Assembly (NCBI RefSeq): GCF_964656455.1
Contig: NC_135719.1
Span: forward strand, 76,355,562-76,419,561
Origin: Halichoerus grypus
Lineage: Eukaryota; Chordata; Mammalia; Carnivora; Phocidae
Direction: 5' to 3'
Length of the DNA: 64,000 nt
The translations under genes were made by a program, and so were the position numbers. Under the pieces are notes generated by a model, which was not told the DNA's origin, ran no database searches, and was given only the letters and a program-made list of their open reading frames with translations. This document shows positions 22,349 to 33,734 of this stretch, in pieces. The stretch's first letter is position 1. Every line of letters starts with the position of its first letter.

Positions 22349-22751
22349 TTTTTTTATTTTTTAAAGATTTTATTTATGGGGTGCCTGGGTGGCTCAGTCG
22401 TTGGGCATCTGCCTTCGGCTCAGGTCATGATCCCAGTGTCCTGGGATCGAGCCCTGCATCAGGCTCCCTGCTCAGCGGGGGGCCTGCTTCCCTCTCTCCC
22501 TCTCCCACTCCCCCTGCTTGTGTTCCCTCTCTCGCTGTGTCTCTCTCTGTCAAAGAAATGAATAAAATCTTAAAAAAAAAAAAAAAGATTTTATTTATTG
22601 ATTTGTCAGAGAGCACCAGCAGGGGGAGAGGCAGAGGGAGAAACAGGCTCCCCACTGAGCAGGAAGCCTGATGTGGGACCTGATCCCAGGACCCTGGGAT
22701 CATGACCTGAGCCGAAGGCAGATGCCCAACGATTGAGCCACCCAGGCATCC
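22349..22751 (-). mobile_element. CAN-SINE, antisense, interrupted by a sense CAN-SINE
   Basis: The host copy is split by the sense SINE at 22378-22583. Its own duplication, CTGAGTTTGGATTCTT, is perfect at 22333-22348 and 22752-22767. The tail side is 22349-22377 and the body 22599-22751. Confidence 0.93.
22378..22583 (+). mobile_element. CAN-SINE, sense, nested in the antisense copy
   Basis: Full sense SINE from GGGGTGCCTGGGTGGCTCAG to an A-run. It is flanked by a perfect 15-bp duplication AAAGATTTTATTTAT (22363-22377 and 22584-22598) derived from the host SINE tail, which shows the order of insertion. Confidence 0.95.
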
Positions 22752-23450
22752 CTGAGTTTGGATTCTTGACAAAGGAAAATTTTCAAGGGACAATAAATGA
22801 TGTCTCAGTTGGGACAACTACAAAAAAGTAGTTAGAATTGAGTGGAGTTAAAGACCAATGGTCTTGAAGAAGTAGAAAAACCATGAGGTCAGGAAACAAA
22901 AGACAGAATCATCAATGTGAGAGGTAAAGTCTTCAAGCTGGAGAGGGGAAGGTCAGGGTACCAAGGTTCTGTACAAAGTCAAAGCTGCACCACAAGCTTG
23001 TAGAGTGCAGGGTTAACCTGAGATCCAGGATATTCTGACACTAACTGGAATTCCGAGTGCTGATGCATGTATGTTTTTTTTCTTTTTCTTACAAAGTTCT
23101 AGATTCTCAAAGGGATCTGTGACCCTCAAAAGGTTAGAAATCACTATCAAGAGTGGTGGTGTGAGCCACGTTGGCAGTCACTGAAGAATATAAAAGTTTG
23201 TCATGAGGGGCCCTTGAGAAAGAAAGAAGAGGACGGAATAATTCTCTCATGTAGATTTCAAAAAGAGATCATCATGGTCAATCATTATCAATGGCTTCTA
23301 CAACAGTGGATGAAAAACCAAGGAGTCAATTCTTAATGGATAGATCAGGCCAGCAGCATCTGAACCCACTGGTAAATCAGATCAAAAAGAGATGGATATT
23401 ATCTGCTTCCTGCTATGACTAATAAGAAGCAATGTCAACAAAATATTCTT

Positions 23451-25468
23451 TTTTTTTATGTTATGTTAATCACCTTACATTACATCATTAGTTTTTGATG
23501 TAGTGTTCCATGATTCATTGTTTGCATATAACACCCAGTGCTCCATGCAGAACGTGCCCTCCTTAATACCCATCACCAGGCTAACCTATCCCCCCACCTC
23601 CCTCCCCTCTAGAACCCTCAGTTTGTTTTTCAGAGTCCATAGTCTCTCATGGTTCGTCTCCCCCTCTGATTTCCCCCCCTTCGTTCTTCCCTTCCTGCTA
23701 TCTTCTCCTTTTTTTTTAAACATATAATGTATTATTTGTTTCAGAGGTACAGGTCTGTGATTCAACAGTCTTACACAATTCACAGCGCTCACCATAGCAC
23801 ATACCCTCCCCAATGTCCATCACCCAGCCACCCCATCCCTCTAACCCCCCCACCACTCCAGCAACCCTCAGTTTGTTTCCTGAGATTAAGAATTCCTCAT
23901 ATCAGTGAGTTCATATGATACATGTCTTTCTCTGATTGACTTATTTCACTCAGCATAATACCCTCCAGTTCTATCCACATCGTTGCAAATGGCAAGATCT
24001 CATTCCTTTCGATGGCTGCATAATATTCCATTGTATATATATACCACATCTTCTTTATCCATTCATCTGTCGATGGACATCTTGGCTCTTTCCACAGTTT
24101 GGCTATTGTGGACATTGCTGCTATAAACATCGGGGTGCATGTACCCCTTTGGATCCCTACATTTGTATCTTTGGGGTAAATACCCAGTAGTGCAATTGCT
24201 GGGTCTTGTGGTAGCTCTATTTTCAACTTTTTGAGGAACCTCCATACTGTTTTCCAGAGTGGCTGTACCAGCTTGCATTCCCACCAACAATGTAGGAGAG
24301 TTCCCCTTTCTCCGCATCCCCGCCAACATCTGTCGTTTCCTGACTTGTTAATTTTAGCCATTCTGACTGGTGTGAGGTGATATGTCATTGAGGTTTTGAT
24401 TTGGATTTCCCTGATGCCGAGCGATGTTGAGCACTTTTTCATGTGTCTGTTGGCCATTTGGATGTCTTCTTTGCAAAAATGTCTGTTCATGTCTTCTGCC
24501 CATTTCTTGATTGGATCATTTGTTCTTTGGGTGTTGAGTTTAAGAAGTTCTTTATAGATTTTGGATACTAGCCCTTTATCTGATATGTCATTTGCAAATA
24601 TCTTCTCCCATTCTGTCGGTTGTCCTTTGGTTTTGTTGACTTGATGAAGTCCCAATAGTTCATTTTTGCCCTTGCTTCCCTTGCCTTTGGCAATGTTTCT
24701 AGGAAGAAGTTGCTGCAGCTGAGGTCGAAGAGGTTGCTGCCTGTGTTCTCCTTTAAGATTTTGATGGACTCCTGTCTCACATTGAGGTCTTTCAACCATT
24801 TGGAGTCTATTTTGGTGTGTGGTGTAAGGAAATGGTCCAGTTTCATTCTTCTGCATGTGGCTGTCCAATTTTCCCAACACCATTTGTTGAAGAGACTGTC
24901 TTTTTTCCATTGGACATTCTTTCCTGCTTTGTTGAAGATTAGTTGACCATAAAGTTGAGGGTCCATTTCTGGGCTCTCTATTCTGTTCCATTGATCTATG
25001 TGTCTGTTTTTGTGCCAGTACCATACTGTCTTGATGATGACAGCTTTGTAATAGAGCTTGAAGTCCGGAATGGTGATGCCACCAGCTTTGCTTTTCTTTT
25101 TCAACATTCCTCTGGCTATTCAGGGTCTTTTCTGGTTCCATACAAATTTTAGGATTATTTGTTCCATTTCTTTGAAAAAAGTTGATGGTATTTTGATAGG
25201 GATTGCATTGAACGTGTAGATTGCTCTAGGTAGCATTGACACCTTCACAATATTTGTTCTTCCAATCCATGAGCATGGAACGTTTTTCCATTTCTTTGTG
25301 TCTTCCTCCATTTCTTTCATGAGTATTTTATATTTTTCTGAGTACAGATCCTTTGCCTCTTTGGTTAGATTTATTCCTAGGTATCTTATGGTTTTGGGTG
25401 CAATTGTAAATGGGATCGACTCCTTAATTTCTCTTCCTTCTGTCTTGTTTTTGGTGTATAGGAATGCC
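23451..25468 (-). mobile_element. 5'-truncated L1 (LINE-1), ORF2 3' end plus 3' UTR
   Basis: A 2018-bp insertion on the minus strand, flanked by a perfect 16-bp duplication TCAACAAAATATTCTT (23435-23450 and 25469-25484). It encodes the C-terminal part of L1 ORF2p: segment 25120-25468 includes [15 protein letters not shown]; segment 24568-25107 includes [15 protein letters not shown]; and the last segment down to the stop at 23897 includes [16 protein letters not shown] and the usual [13 protein letters not shown]. These lie in different frames, so there are at least two frameshifts and the copy is dead. The endonuclease and reverse-transcriptase core is absent. The conserved L1 3' UTR and poly-T run end at 23451. 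Confidence 0.95.
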
Positions 25469-25659
25469 TCAACAAAATATTCTTGCCATAACAATTTAAC
25501 CTGAACCTCTAGATTTAACTCTCTGCCAATAGCAAGCACAAGGAGTAGAGAAACATGTTAAATTACACTGCTGAGAAGCAATCACCAAGATCTAGAATAG
25601 GGGAGACTATAGGACAAGTGCCCTAGCTTTTATCAATGAATAAATGGCAGGAATTGAAA

Positions 25660-26100
25660 CAAAAAGAGGGGGGAACTATTATAGATTTTAAAAGACTTAA
25701 GAGACATAACAAACCAAATACAATGAGTCTTATTTGTATCCTGACTCAAACAAATCAAATTAATATATTGATGAGACAATTGACTAGTGACAGACTGGAT
25801 ATTGGGTGATATTTAAGTGTTACATGGTATTATGGCTATATTTTTTTAAAAAGAGCTCTCATTTCTTGGGATAAATTCTGAATTATTTATAGATGATAAG
25901 CTGTCTTGGAGTGCCTTTAAAATAATCCATTGGTAGTGATGGCGGGAGGGGTATTGGAGGTATAGATCAATCAAGATTGGCCATAAATTGATCATTGTTG
26001 AGATTGGGTCATGGTACATGGGGATTCGTTGTACTATTATCTCTACATTTGTGATTATTTGAAGTTTCTACAATACAATCACAATTAATGGTTTAAATGT
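25660..26100 (+). mobile_element. Old L1 3'-end-like remnant
   Basis: TAAGAGACATAACAAACCAA, CCTGACTCAAACAAATCAAA, TTTAAAATAATCCATTGGTA, AAGATTGGCCATAAATTGAT and GGTACATGGGGATTCGTTG follow a common old mammalian repeat that I place as an L1M-type 3' end. The family assignment is from memory and uncertain. Confidence 0.5.
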
Positions 26101-29100
26101 AAGAGTAGGTTATGTATGGTAAGCATTGACCTAGAAATAACAATGTAGGACAAGGTATAAAGCTTTACTGGCTAGGGCTATGGAAAAGGTGAGGAACCAA
26201 ACAGCAAGATTAATGAGGAGGAAATTCTGTGCAGGGACATAGCAGAGGCTTCCCAGAAGAGAAAATCTGGTGGTGGTAATGGTGAGGGGTCAGAGTCCCT
26301 GGGAGGAGATGGGATTCTCATAGAAAGAGGAAGGTGATTTGAAGCAGTAAAGAAGGGAGACCTTCATCAGACTGATAGACTCAAAAGGGCCGTTTCTTTC
26401 TGGGGGAGTCTGGGCTGCATCTACAGAAGAAACCCATCAATTCTTCTGGGAGCTGGGTCATTAACTCACCTCTGGGATCTATCAGTTTTTCTGCAATGCT
26501 CCAGCCAAGGATCTTAGAAACCAGGAAGGTTGTTTATATTTCTTCCCACCACCTACTCCCAACATACATACGCAGTGAACTAAAGAAGATGAAAGAAAGA
26601 AGAAAAAAGAATACTTAACACAGTGGCCAAAATGTAAGGCGTAAGTGCTAGCACCATCGGCCAGAAATCCTGATTGAACTCCCATGTTCAATCTCCAGCT
26701 GCCCTGGGGAGCAGTTAACACAGCATGAGGAGGACACACAGCCCTAGCACTGGAGGAGTTTACAATGGGAACATTCTAGAAGGGAATGGCCTCCATTCTG
26801 GCTGCCAAGAGAAAGAGAGAGGACCTTTCCTATTTACTCAGGTAGACACAAAAGGCAGCAGAACCATCCTTTCCTCCACCCCCTTCCTTTGAAACCTCTC
26901 AGAGATACCAAGCTTCACTGAGAAATGTCACAGATAACAGCCATAGCCAGAGGCATGGGGCCCCGGGACCAGAAGTCTCCAGTTCTTCTGTATCTGCCAC
27001 AGCATCACACGGTGATCACTAAGGTGCCACTGCCTTGGCCCGGGGGACAAGGGAGCCAAGAAAACAGAAACGTTTATTTAAAATAGCAAATGTCAGGTAG
27101 ATTGCTAGAGGAAGTCAGTCCTCCTGGCACTGGGAGGACTTCGGGGCAGATGTCAGAATCCTTAGGGGGTGGTGGGTGAGGGAAGGGTGTGGTTCACCAT
27201 TATACTTACTGCTTGGCTCGGGGGCATGCACAGAAAAGAAAGAAAAAATAGTAGGGGGTGTGGGTGGAAAATGGTTGAGAAGCACTCTTCCTGGGGGTTC
27301 TTCATTAAATGACTTGTAGAAAATACCGATGTAGGTATAAGGTAAGTGTGCGGGGAGAAGAGATGGCAAGACAGCAGCAGTAAAGCTGGACCAAGGAAGC
27401 CAGTGCAGTGTGCAAAGGTGCCTCTCTCGGGGGTGGCATCGCAGGGTCCGATGGAGTGGTAAATACAGACGATGGAGGCAGAGGATGCCCAGCCGGCGTA
27501 GGGCTGGGCAGGATGTTGGAGCAGCTCAGGTTCAAAGCCTAGTTAATTCCACATCTGTGAAAGCCCCCATCTCTAGACCCAGTGATCTCATTATTACCAC
27601 AAGACTAAAGCAAAACAAAACAGTTACTGCTCTTCCTCTGACACCCAAGAACTGCACCTGTCTAGCCAGACCTCACCTGGAGCCCTTTTCTAGGGATGGT
27701 GCTGGGAGTCAGCAAACACCTATTTTAAGTGGGGGAAAGACCATTCATGAGAGCATCCAAACCGCAAGGAGCACCTGGTGGGCTACTGGGTTCCTCGGCA
27801 CTGTGCAATCAATTAGAACACTCCATAAACCTAGTGGTCTTTTATGTTTTCAGTAATCATTCAAGCATATACCTGGCAGATGGTCCAGAATCTCCTTCCT
27901 TAGGGCTCCTCCAAACAATTGCCTAAGAACCTCAGGGTACCTCATCAGTCTGGAACGGGGGAGCAGGGATTGCTCGAGCACCGTCAGCCACGGCAGGAAT
28001 TTCTTGCTCTAGCGTTACTGGTGAAACTTGGCCTTGCCTAATGTCTAGACAGTTTTCTAGTGAGATGCCAGACTCAGGCCCTAGGATGGCTGATGTGGGG
28101 CTCCAGAACCGGGCTGTGAAGTTAAAACATGCTGAATGCCCAGTCACAGCTGCTTTCTAGAGTACAATCCAGTTCCAGGAGCACGCAGAACTGCTCTGGT
28201 ATGTACCACCCTACCAGCTTCTTCCGTCGCCCTCCCTCCCAGGACATCTCAAAAACAGACTAGGTCTAGTTATGCCCTCTCTCAGAACACTGGGATCCAC
28301 CATACTAGAGAAGCTGGCATTGGAAATAGCCCTTCCATTGGGCACCCGGTTGACTCTCTGCAGAGGGCATTTCTGCACGAACAAGTAGAGGATAGCTGAG
28401 ATTCTTTCTGAGGTTCTGTGATTCATTCACAAATACCTCATGCGTCATGACTGTGCCAGGTGGGGAGACAAAAATGACTTATGAGCCCAAGGAACCCACA
28501 ATGCTGAGAGCCTGATAGGGTGGCAGGGGGCACGGCAGGATCTGTGCAGGTATAATGAGGACCAGAAAAGGGGCAGCTAACCCAGAACGGGTGGATCAGG
28601 AAAGGAAGCCAGAAGGTCACACCCAAGCTGAGTCTCAAAGAGTTTTTCAAAACCAGGAGGGAGAATGGAAGGCAGAAGGCTTCAGGCAAAGAAACGCATG
28701 AATGCATGTGCAAAACTATAGACAAGGGCTCATGGGGGAGTTCAATCTGGTGGTCACCTAAAGGGTAACAAGTAGGGCAAAGCTAAGAGATAAGCCGGGT
28801 GACAGAGGCAGAGACTACGTCGTGAGAGCCATATGGCCACACTGAAGGGTTCAGACTTTATCACGAAGGATGGGAGTCCCCAGGGAATTTTATAAGGGGT
28901 AGGGGCATGATCAAGTTCATATTTTAGAAAGATCACTAGGGACAGTGTGCAGACAAGGCCAAAGGCTGTTCAAGTTTGTAATCTAGACAAGAAAGAAGAG
29001 AAGGGCGAGAGCAAGGGAACTAGAAATGCTGACATTTCAGGGCACAGGGAAATTCCAGGTCTTATGAGCCCTGGAAGCTACTTTTAAGGCACACAAACTC

Positions 29101-29389
29101 AGTGTTGGGTATGTGTACCATCCTTGTCTCACTGTGCCAAAATATTGAAGCTTAATTCTCGGAGGATATGAACTCCAATGCAGTGGGTAGCTATTCTTCC
29201 CGGCAGTTTTCACCTAGACATACAGTCAGGTCAGAGGTCATTCTTTCCCCCAAATCAGGTAGTGCTGACTCTTAGCACTCTCCTCTGTGTTCCTATGAGA
29301 CCTGACACACACTTCCACACACTCTCTGTAACAGGGCATAATAAGAAGTGTTACTATATATGCAGAGCAGGTCTTACATACATGGTTCA

Positions 29390-29520
29390 TTTAATCCTCC
29401 CTGCTCACATTTTTTCCATGAAGCAGGTGAGGCTGAGGGGTGGTGACATGACCTAACCAAGACTCCACAATTAGTAAGTGACAGAGCTGGAACTTGCCCT
29501 TAGGTCTCCTGGACACTCTT
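29390..29520 (-). repeat. MIR-type SINE, minus orientation
   Basis: CATGAAGCAGGTGAGGCTGA, GGTGACATGACCTAACCAAG and TAAGTGACAGAGCTGGAACT match the antisense MIR core order. Confidence 0.6.
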
Positions 29521-29539
29521 CTCCCTGTGCGTACTGCTA

Positions 29540-29690
29540 CTCGATACTTATTTGCTTATTATGCATCTGCCTCACTCTACCGGATCATAAGCTCCTTGAG
29601 GCCATGGATTGTGCCTCATTCATCTTTCTTTCCTCGTACCTTACTTAGGGCCTGACAAAGGCAGCAACTGCTGAATGAATGAACTCTGTG
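29540..29690 (+). mobile_element. L2 LINE 3'-end fragment
   Basis: GATCATAAGCTCCTTGAGGC, GGATTGTGCCTCATTCATC, TAGGGCCTGACAAAGG and CTGAATGAATGAAC follow the L2 3' end in order. Confidence 0.75.
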
Positions 29691-31439
29691 GGATGTTTTA
29701 AAGAAGTCGTAAAATGTTGATCATCTAGACTACGTATAAAGAAGGGAGCGTGGTATTATCACCTCTTACTTTGGTAGGGTTGACAGATGGGCATGAAGTT
29801 GTGTATACGATTCTCAAGTCCTTTTAAAACCAGCCAGTAGAACTTCTCCCTTCTCTCCTGAGTCACTGCCCAATAGCAGCAGTTAAGAAGTGTCAGGGCA
29901 CAGAATTCTAGACAAATATCTCAATTTGCTGCACTTCAGGGAGAGCTGTGCATGACCTATTTATTAGCGAACGGGACCAGACCACTATAGTGGTCCTGCT
30001 TACCTTGAGGGCGAATCTGTGGGCAGACTCCGCATTGGGTTACACCACAGGCTTTCATCTGCTGGTGAGCCTCTGACCCTGGGAATATCTGGGAACCATG
30101 TAGGCAGCAAATGGGGCATATGCCGCCTTGAACTATATCAAGTGCTCCGGCAACACCTTTGGGAATTAGAACAAAGTGACTTTGGGAAACGGCCGGTCGA
30201 TGGGGAACTTGCTTAGAGCCCTGGAAGAGAGCCCCAAGGAGGAGTCAGTGAAAGGAATCTGTTCCATCCCTCCTCAAAAGAATGCCCAGGACATTCACGA
30301 GATCCACTGAAAGCCAGATCTATTTGAAGAGGCATATATCTTGAAAAAGTAACATTCCCCGAAGCCTGGGTTTTACCAACAGCCTAAACATGGCAAGATT
30401 CGAGATGCTGGCTCTTTACATATTTAACTTCCCATTTCTAAAGGAAAAGAGAGACTCTACCAAGACTTTGTGGCTGTCGGGCTGTTCTCTCCAAACAGTC
30501 TGGTGACTTCACTGTGGATGAATCAGAAACATATGGATCAAATTTCCTTCTAAAATACACTTCGGTTTGGCAATTAAAAGAAAATGTGTACAAATATAGC
30601 AGATTTGGTGGCCACGAGCCCTGCAAGAAGGGGGTGGCCCAAATTACCATAACTATTTACTGAAAGAAAACTTTATTGCTAATGGGCGCAGGAGAAACCA
30701 TGGTGAAAACTGGCGAGAGATTTGTGGATGGTGCACCTTGGCTTCTAAAGCTTGTAAGCAAAGACAGGGTATTTATGAAGATTCTAGTAGAAATAGGTCC
30801 TTGAATTTGGGTTTCGAAACATTGACTTAAAAGTTATAAAGAAAGATTCTTTTAGGAAAAGAGGTGCTGGAGATTGGAATGAGATAGACCTAAGAGCTCA
30901 TCCTAACAGACTGAATGTTCCATTGTTTGATGAATTTAATCATATGGCAGGAGAGCTTGTTGAGAAGCAGAAACCAACAGAAAGCAAAAATGTATACACA
31001 GGAAACATAAAAATGTTTGCAATAGCTCTTAGCAGAGGCAATTGAACACATGAAGAGTGAGAAACATCTTAATGAAACCAATTTGGCAATTACAGTGATT
31101 TATCCACAAGCAGGTCAACATATGAATTTTTCATTTTTTAGTGTCATTTTCCTTAGTAGGACTCATCACAATACCATTCATCTATTCATTCATTTATTCT
31201 TTCAGCAGTAACTTACCAAGGACCTATTCTAGGTGCCAAATACTGAGCTATGCTCTGGCATTTGGGAGTCTTATTCAAAGAGGTACAAGATACAGACTCT
31301 TCCCTCCTGTAGTTGGTAGCAAAATACAGAAATACCTCTTTAGCTATTTGTATGCAAATCATTATGAACTTGATCCTGTACCATCACAGTTTAACAGAGT
31401 CCTTAGGCACAAACACTTTGTAACTGTGATTTGCATTTG

Positions 31440-31565
31440 ACCTTGGGTCCTGCTATATACAAGTTGTGTGGTCTTGAATAAGTTATTTCATCTCACTGAA
31501 TTTTAGTTCTCCATTTGACAACTGGAAAAAACTTAATCCCTACCTCATCAAACTGATGTGAGGAT
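31440..31565 (+). repeat. MIR-type SINE fragment
   Basis: GTTGTGTGGTCTTGAATAAG, CTCACTGAATTTTAGTTCTCC and CTCATCAAACTGATGTGAGG keep MIR order but are strongly diverged. Confidence 0.5.
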
Positions 31566-31712
31566 AAATTCCCTGCAATACATACAATTTTGAACTTGTT
31601 GAGTTTGAGATTTATTCACTACTTATGAGAGACTCAAGAAGAAATAACTAATGGGCACTTGAATAATCCAAATGTGAAACGGAGGACAATGGTCAGACCT
31701 GCATTCTAGTTT

Positions 31713-31930
31713 GTTTATTTATTTTTTAAAAAGAAATCTTTTTTTTTAAGATTTTATTTATTTATCTGACAGAGAGAGAGCACAAGTAGGCAGAGAGGTA
31801 GGCAGAGGGAGAGGGAGAAGCAGTCTCTCCACTGAGCAGGGAGCCCGACGTGGGGCTTGATCCCAGGACTCTGGGATCATGACCTGAGCTGAAGGCAGCC
31901 GCTTAACCGACTGAGCACCCCAGGCAGCCC
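31713..31930 (-). mobile_element. CAN-SINE, antisense
   Basis: Antisense copy with a long T-rich tail and a head end degraded to CCCAGGCAGCC. It is flanked by a perfect 15-bp duplication CCTGCATTCTAGTTT (31698-31712, 31931-31945). Confidence 0.94.
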
Positions 31931-31945
31931 CCTGCATTCTAGTTT

Positions 31946-33104
31946 AAAATATAAGATGAAGTGAGTCTAGAACATAGAAAAAATGTGTAAGAACACCCTT
32001 TCTGTTTTTTCTTCAACTTCAATACAATGATAGCTACCTAATATTAATGTCTTAAATTGTTTGATATATTTTTAATTATTTTAATTCAAAACTGAAGATT
32101 TTATGGCCATAGTTGAAAGTATGCTAGGACAAAGGTAACTCATATTTTTTGTTGTTGTTTATATGTAAAAATAATTAAGGGGTAAACAAAAAAAACCCCC
32201 CCAAAAAACAAACAAACAACAACAAAAAATTCCCTGCAATACAGCACCTGTATTAAACCTTGATTTGGATGCCAAATTCAGAATTAGTCAGATGTCAGTG
32301 CAAGAAACAGAGACTTTACTCCAGATATCCAGGTCAAGGTGATCCAACGCAAGGAATTCGGTGCTTACAAAATTATCTGAAGATGCGGAGAGGCAAGGGG
32401 CGGGGATCCACAGCTGGGCTTACCTGGTCACCAACATAGCCAGGACCCAGAGATCAGGGAGCGTTGGCTGTTCTCACTGCAATGACTGACTGATGTATGA
32501 CACCCCCCAAAGCCATTGTCTTGACTCAGGAATGCTGAGTTTGCCTGCAGCTACTGCTTCTCATAGCAGAAATAGCAGCAGAAAAAGAGTTTCTCTCTCT
32601 TGTCTTCCATCTTGAAAATCTTGTGGGAGTGTATCTATTTGGTGTTCTAGTTTGTTCCCAGAATCCTAGCTGCCAGGGAATCAGCTAATGTCATTTTTAG
32701 CTTTCTAGCCCCTGTAACACAAAAAGGAACATAGAAGTTGATGGAAGTAAATATTGTGTGTCTCCTGACCGTATCCAATATTTAAAGTATTATCACAGTG
32801 TTAACATACGGTAAGGTCTTAAATGTTAACTATGATTATAATAGATACACAAGTCTAAGGCAGCATTCATAAACTATTATTCTGAGAATTGAAGGTAGTC
32901 TATATCATATTTTCCTTCTCTACTTTGTCTAAAGTATATAATCAGGAAATCTATATTTTCCATACAGGAGTAACTGAAGCCCGGGTAAACTGAATGCTCA
33001 GTCATAGGTCTAGCCTAGTTATTCATATCTTAGTTCATGAATTCACCATTTTATAATAGCTCCTAAGGAGAAAGTGTGGCCAAATGGTAGATAGTGGCAT
33101 TTCA
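31946..33104. other. Intergenic single-copy sequence
   Basis: AT-rich DNA with an A/C-rich low-complexity patch at 32186-32230. I recognise no gene and no recent repeat. Confidence 0.6.
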
Positions 33105-33121
33105 GAGATTACTCTCTTTTA

Positions 33122-33320
33122 TTTTTTTATTTTTTGGGGGGGGGTGGGTTATTTTTTTTTGTGGGTTTTGTTTTTGTTTTTGTTTTTGTTTTGTTTTGCT
33201 TTTAGCCAGGGAATGGACTCTTTTTTTCTCTTTTCACATAGATTGTTCTACTGCTTTCATTTGTTTGAGGTGATTTCACTTTTTTTTTTAAGATTTTATT
33301 TATTTATTTGAGGTAGAGCA

Positions 33321-33352
<32 letters not shown>

Positions 33353-33717
33353 CACAAGCAGGGGGAGCAGTAGAGGGAGAGGGAGGAGCAGGCTCCCCGC
33401 TGAGCAGGGAGCCGGACGCGGGGCTCCATCCCAGGACCCTGAGATCATGACCTGAGCCGAAGGCAGACGCTTAGCCGACTGACCCACCCAGGCGCCCCTG
33501 ATTTCACTTTTTGATTATTGAATTTGTTGCCAGTATTTCTTTTTCTTTTTTTAAAGATTTTATTTATTTATTTGACAGAGAGCATAAGCAGGGGGAGTGG
33601 CAGGCAGAGGGGGAGGGAGAAGCAGGCTCCTCGCTGAGCGGGAGCCCAGTATGGGGCTCAATCCCAGGACCTAAGCTGAAGGCAGAAGTTTAACTGACTG
33701 AGCCACCCAGGCGCCCC
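33122..33717 (-). mobile_element. CAN-SINE antisense with about 200 bp extra 3' sequence (possible transduction) and a nested SINE
   Basis: A 17-bp duplication GAGATTACTCTCTTTTA occurs at 33105-33121 and 33718-33734. Directly inside the right copy is the head of an antisense SINE whose body runs to about 33545. Between that body and the left copy lie T-rich runs, a G-run (33136-33146), about 200 bp of non-SINE sequence, and a second complete SINE (33285-33498). The simplest reading is one insertion that carried non-SINE sequence 3' of the SINE, later hit by another SINE. Confidence 0.65.
33285..33498 (-). mobile_element. CAN-SINE, antisense, nested
   Basis: Complete antisense copy with a perfect duplication TGATTTCACTTTT (33271-33283 region and 33499-33511), lying within the larger insertion at 33122-33717. 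It contains a (GA)n run at 33328-33352. Confidence 0.94.
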
Positions 33718-33734
33718 GAGATTACTCTCTTTTA

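Larger units (their letters stand above)
19491..23434. other. SCG5-GREM1 intergenic, SINE-rich proximal part
   Basis: No gene seen. It holds an antisense MIR-like stretch near 19540-19700, CAN-SINEs at 19898, 20203, 21518 and the nested pair at 22349-22751, and a MER5-type fragment at 21829-22000. The rest is single-copy. Confidence 0.8.
25485..31712. other. SCG5-GREM1 intergenic, middle part without recent SINEs
   Basis: A 6.2-kb stretch with no CAN-SINE. I see an old L1 3'-end-like segment (about 25660-26100), an antisense MIR-like segment (29390-29520) and an L2 tail (29540-29690). The rest is single-copy with no coding exon that I recognise. Open frames here are short and lack domains. 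Confidence 0.7.

Noticed and set aside
23897..25141. 414-codon minus-strand frame as a possible gene
   Set aside because: Its C-terminal half is L1 ORF2 and its N-terminal part is out-of-frame L1 text; it lies wholly within the truncated L1 insertion.
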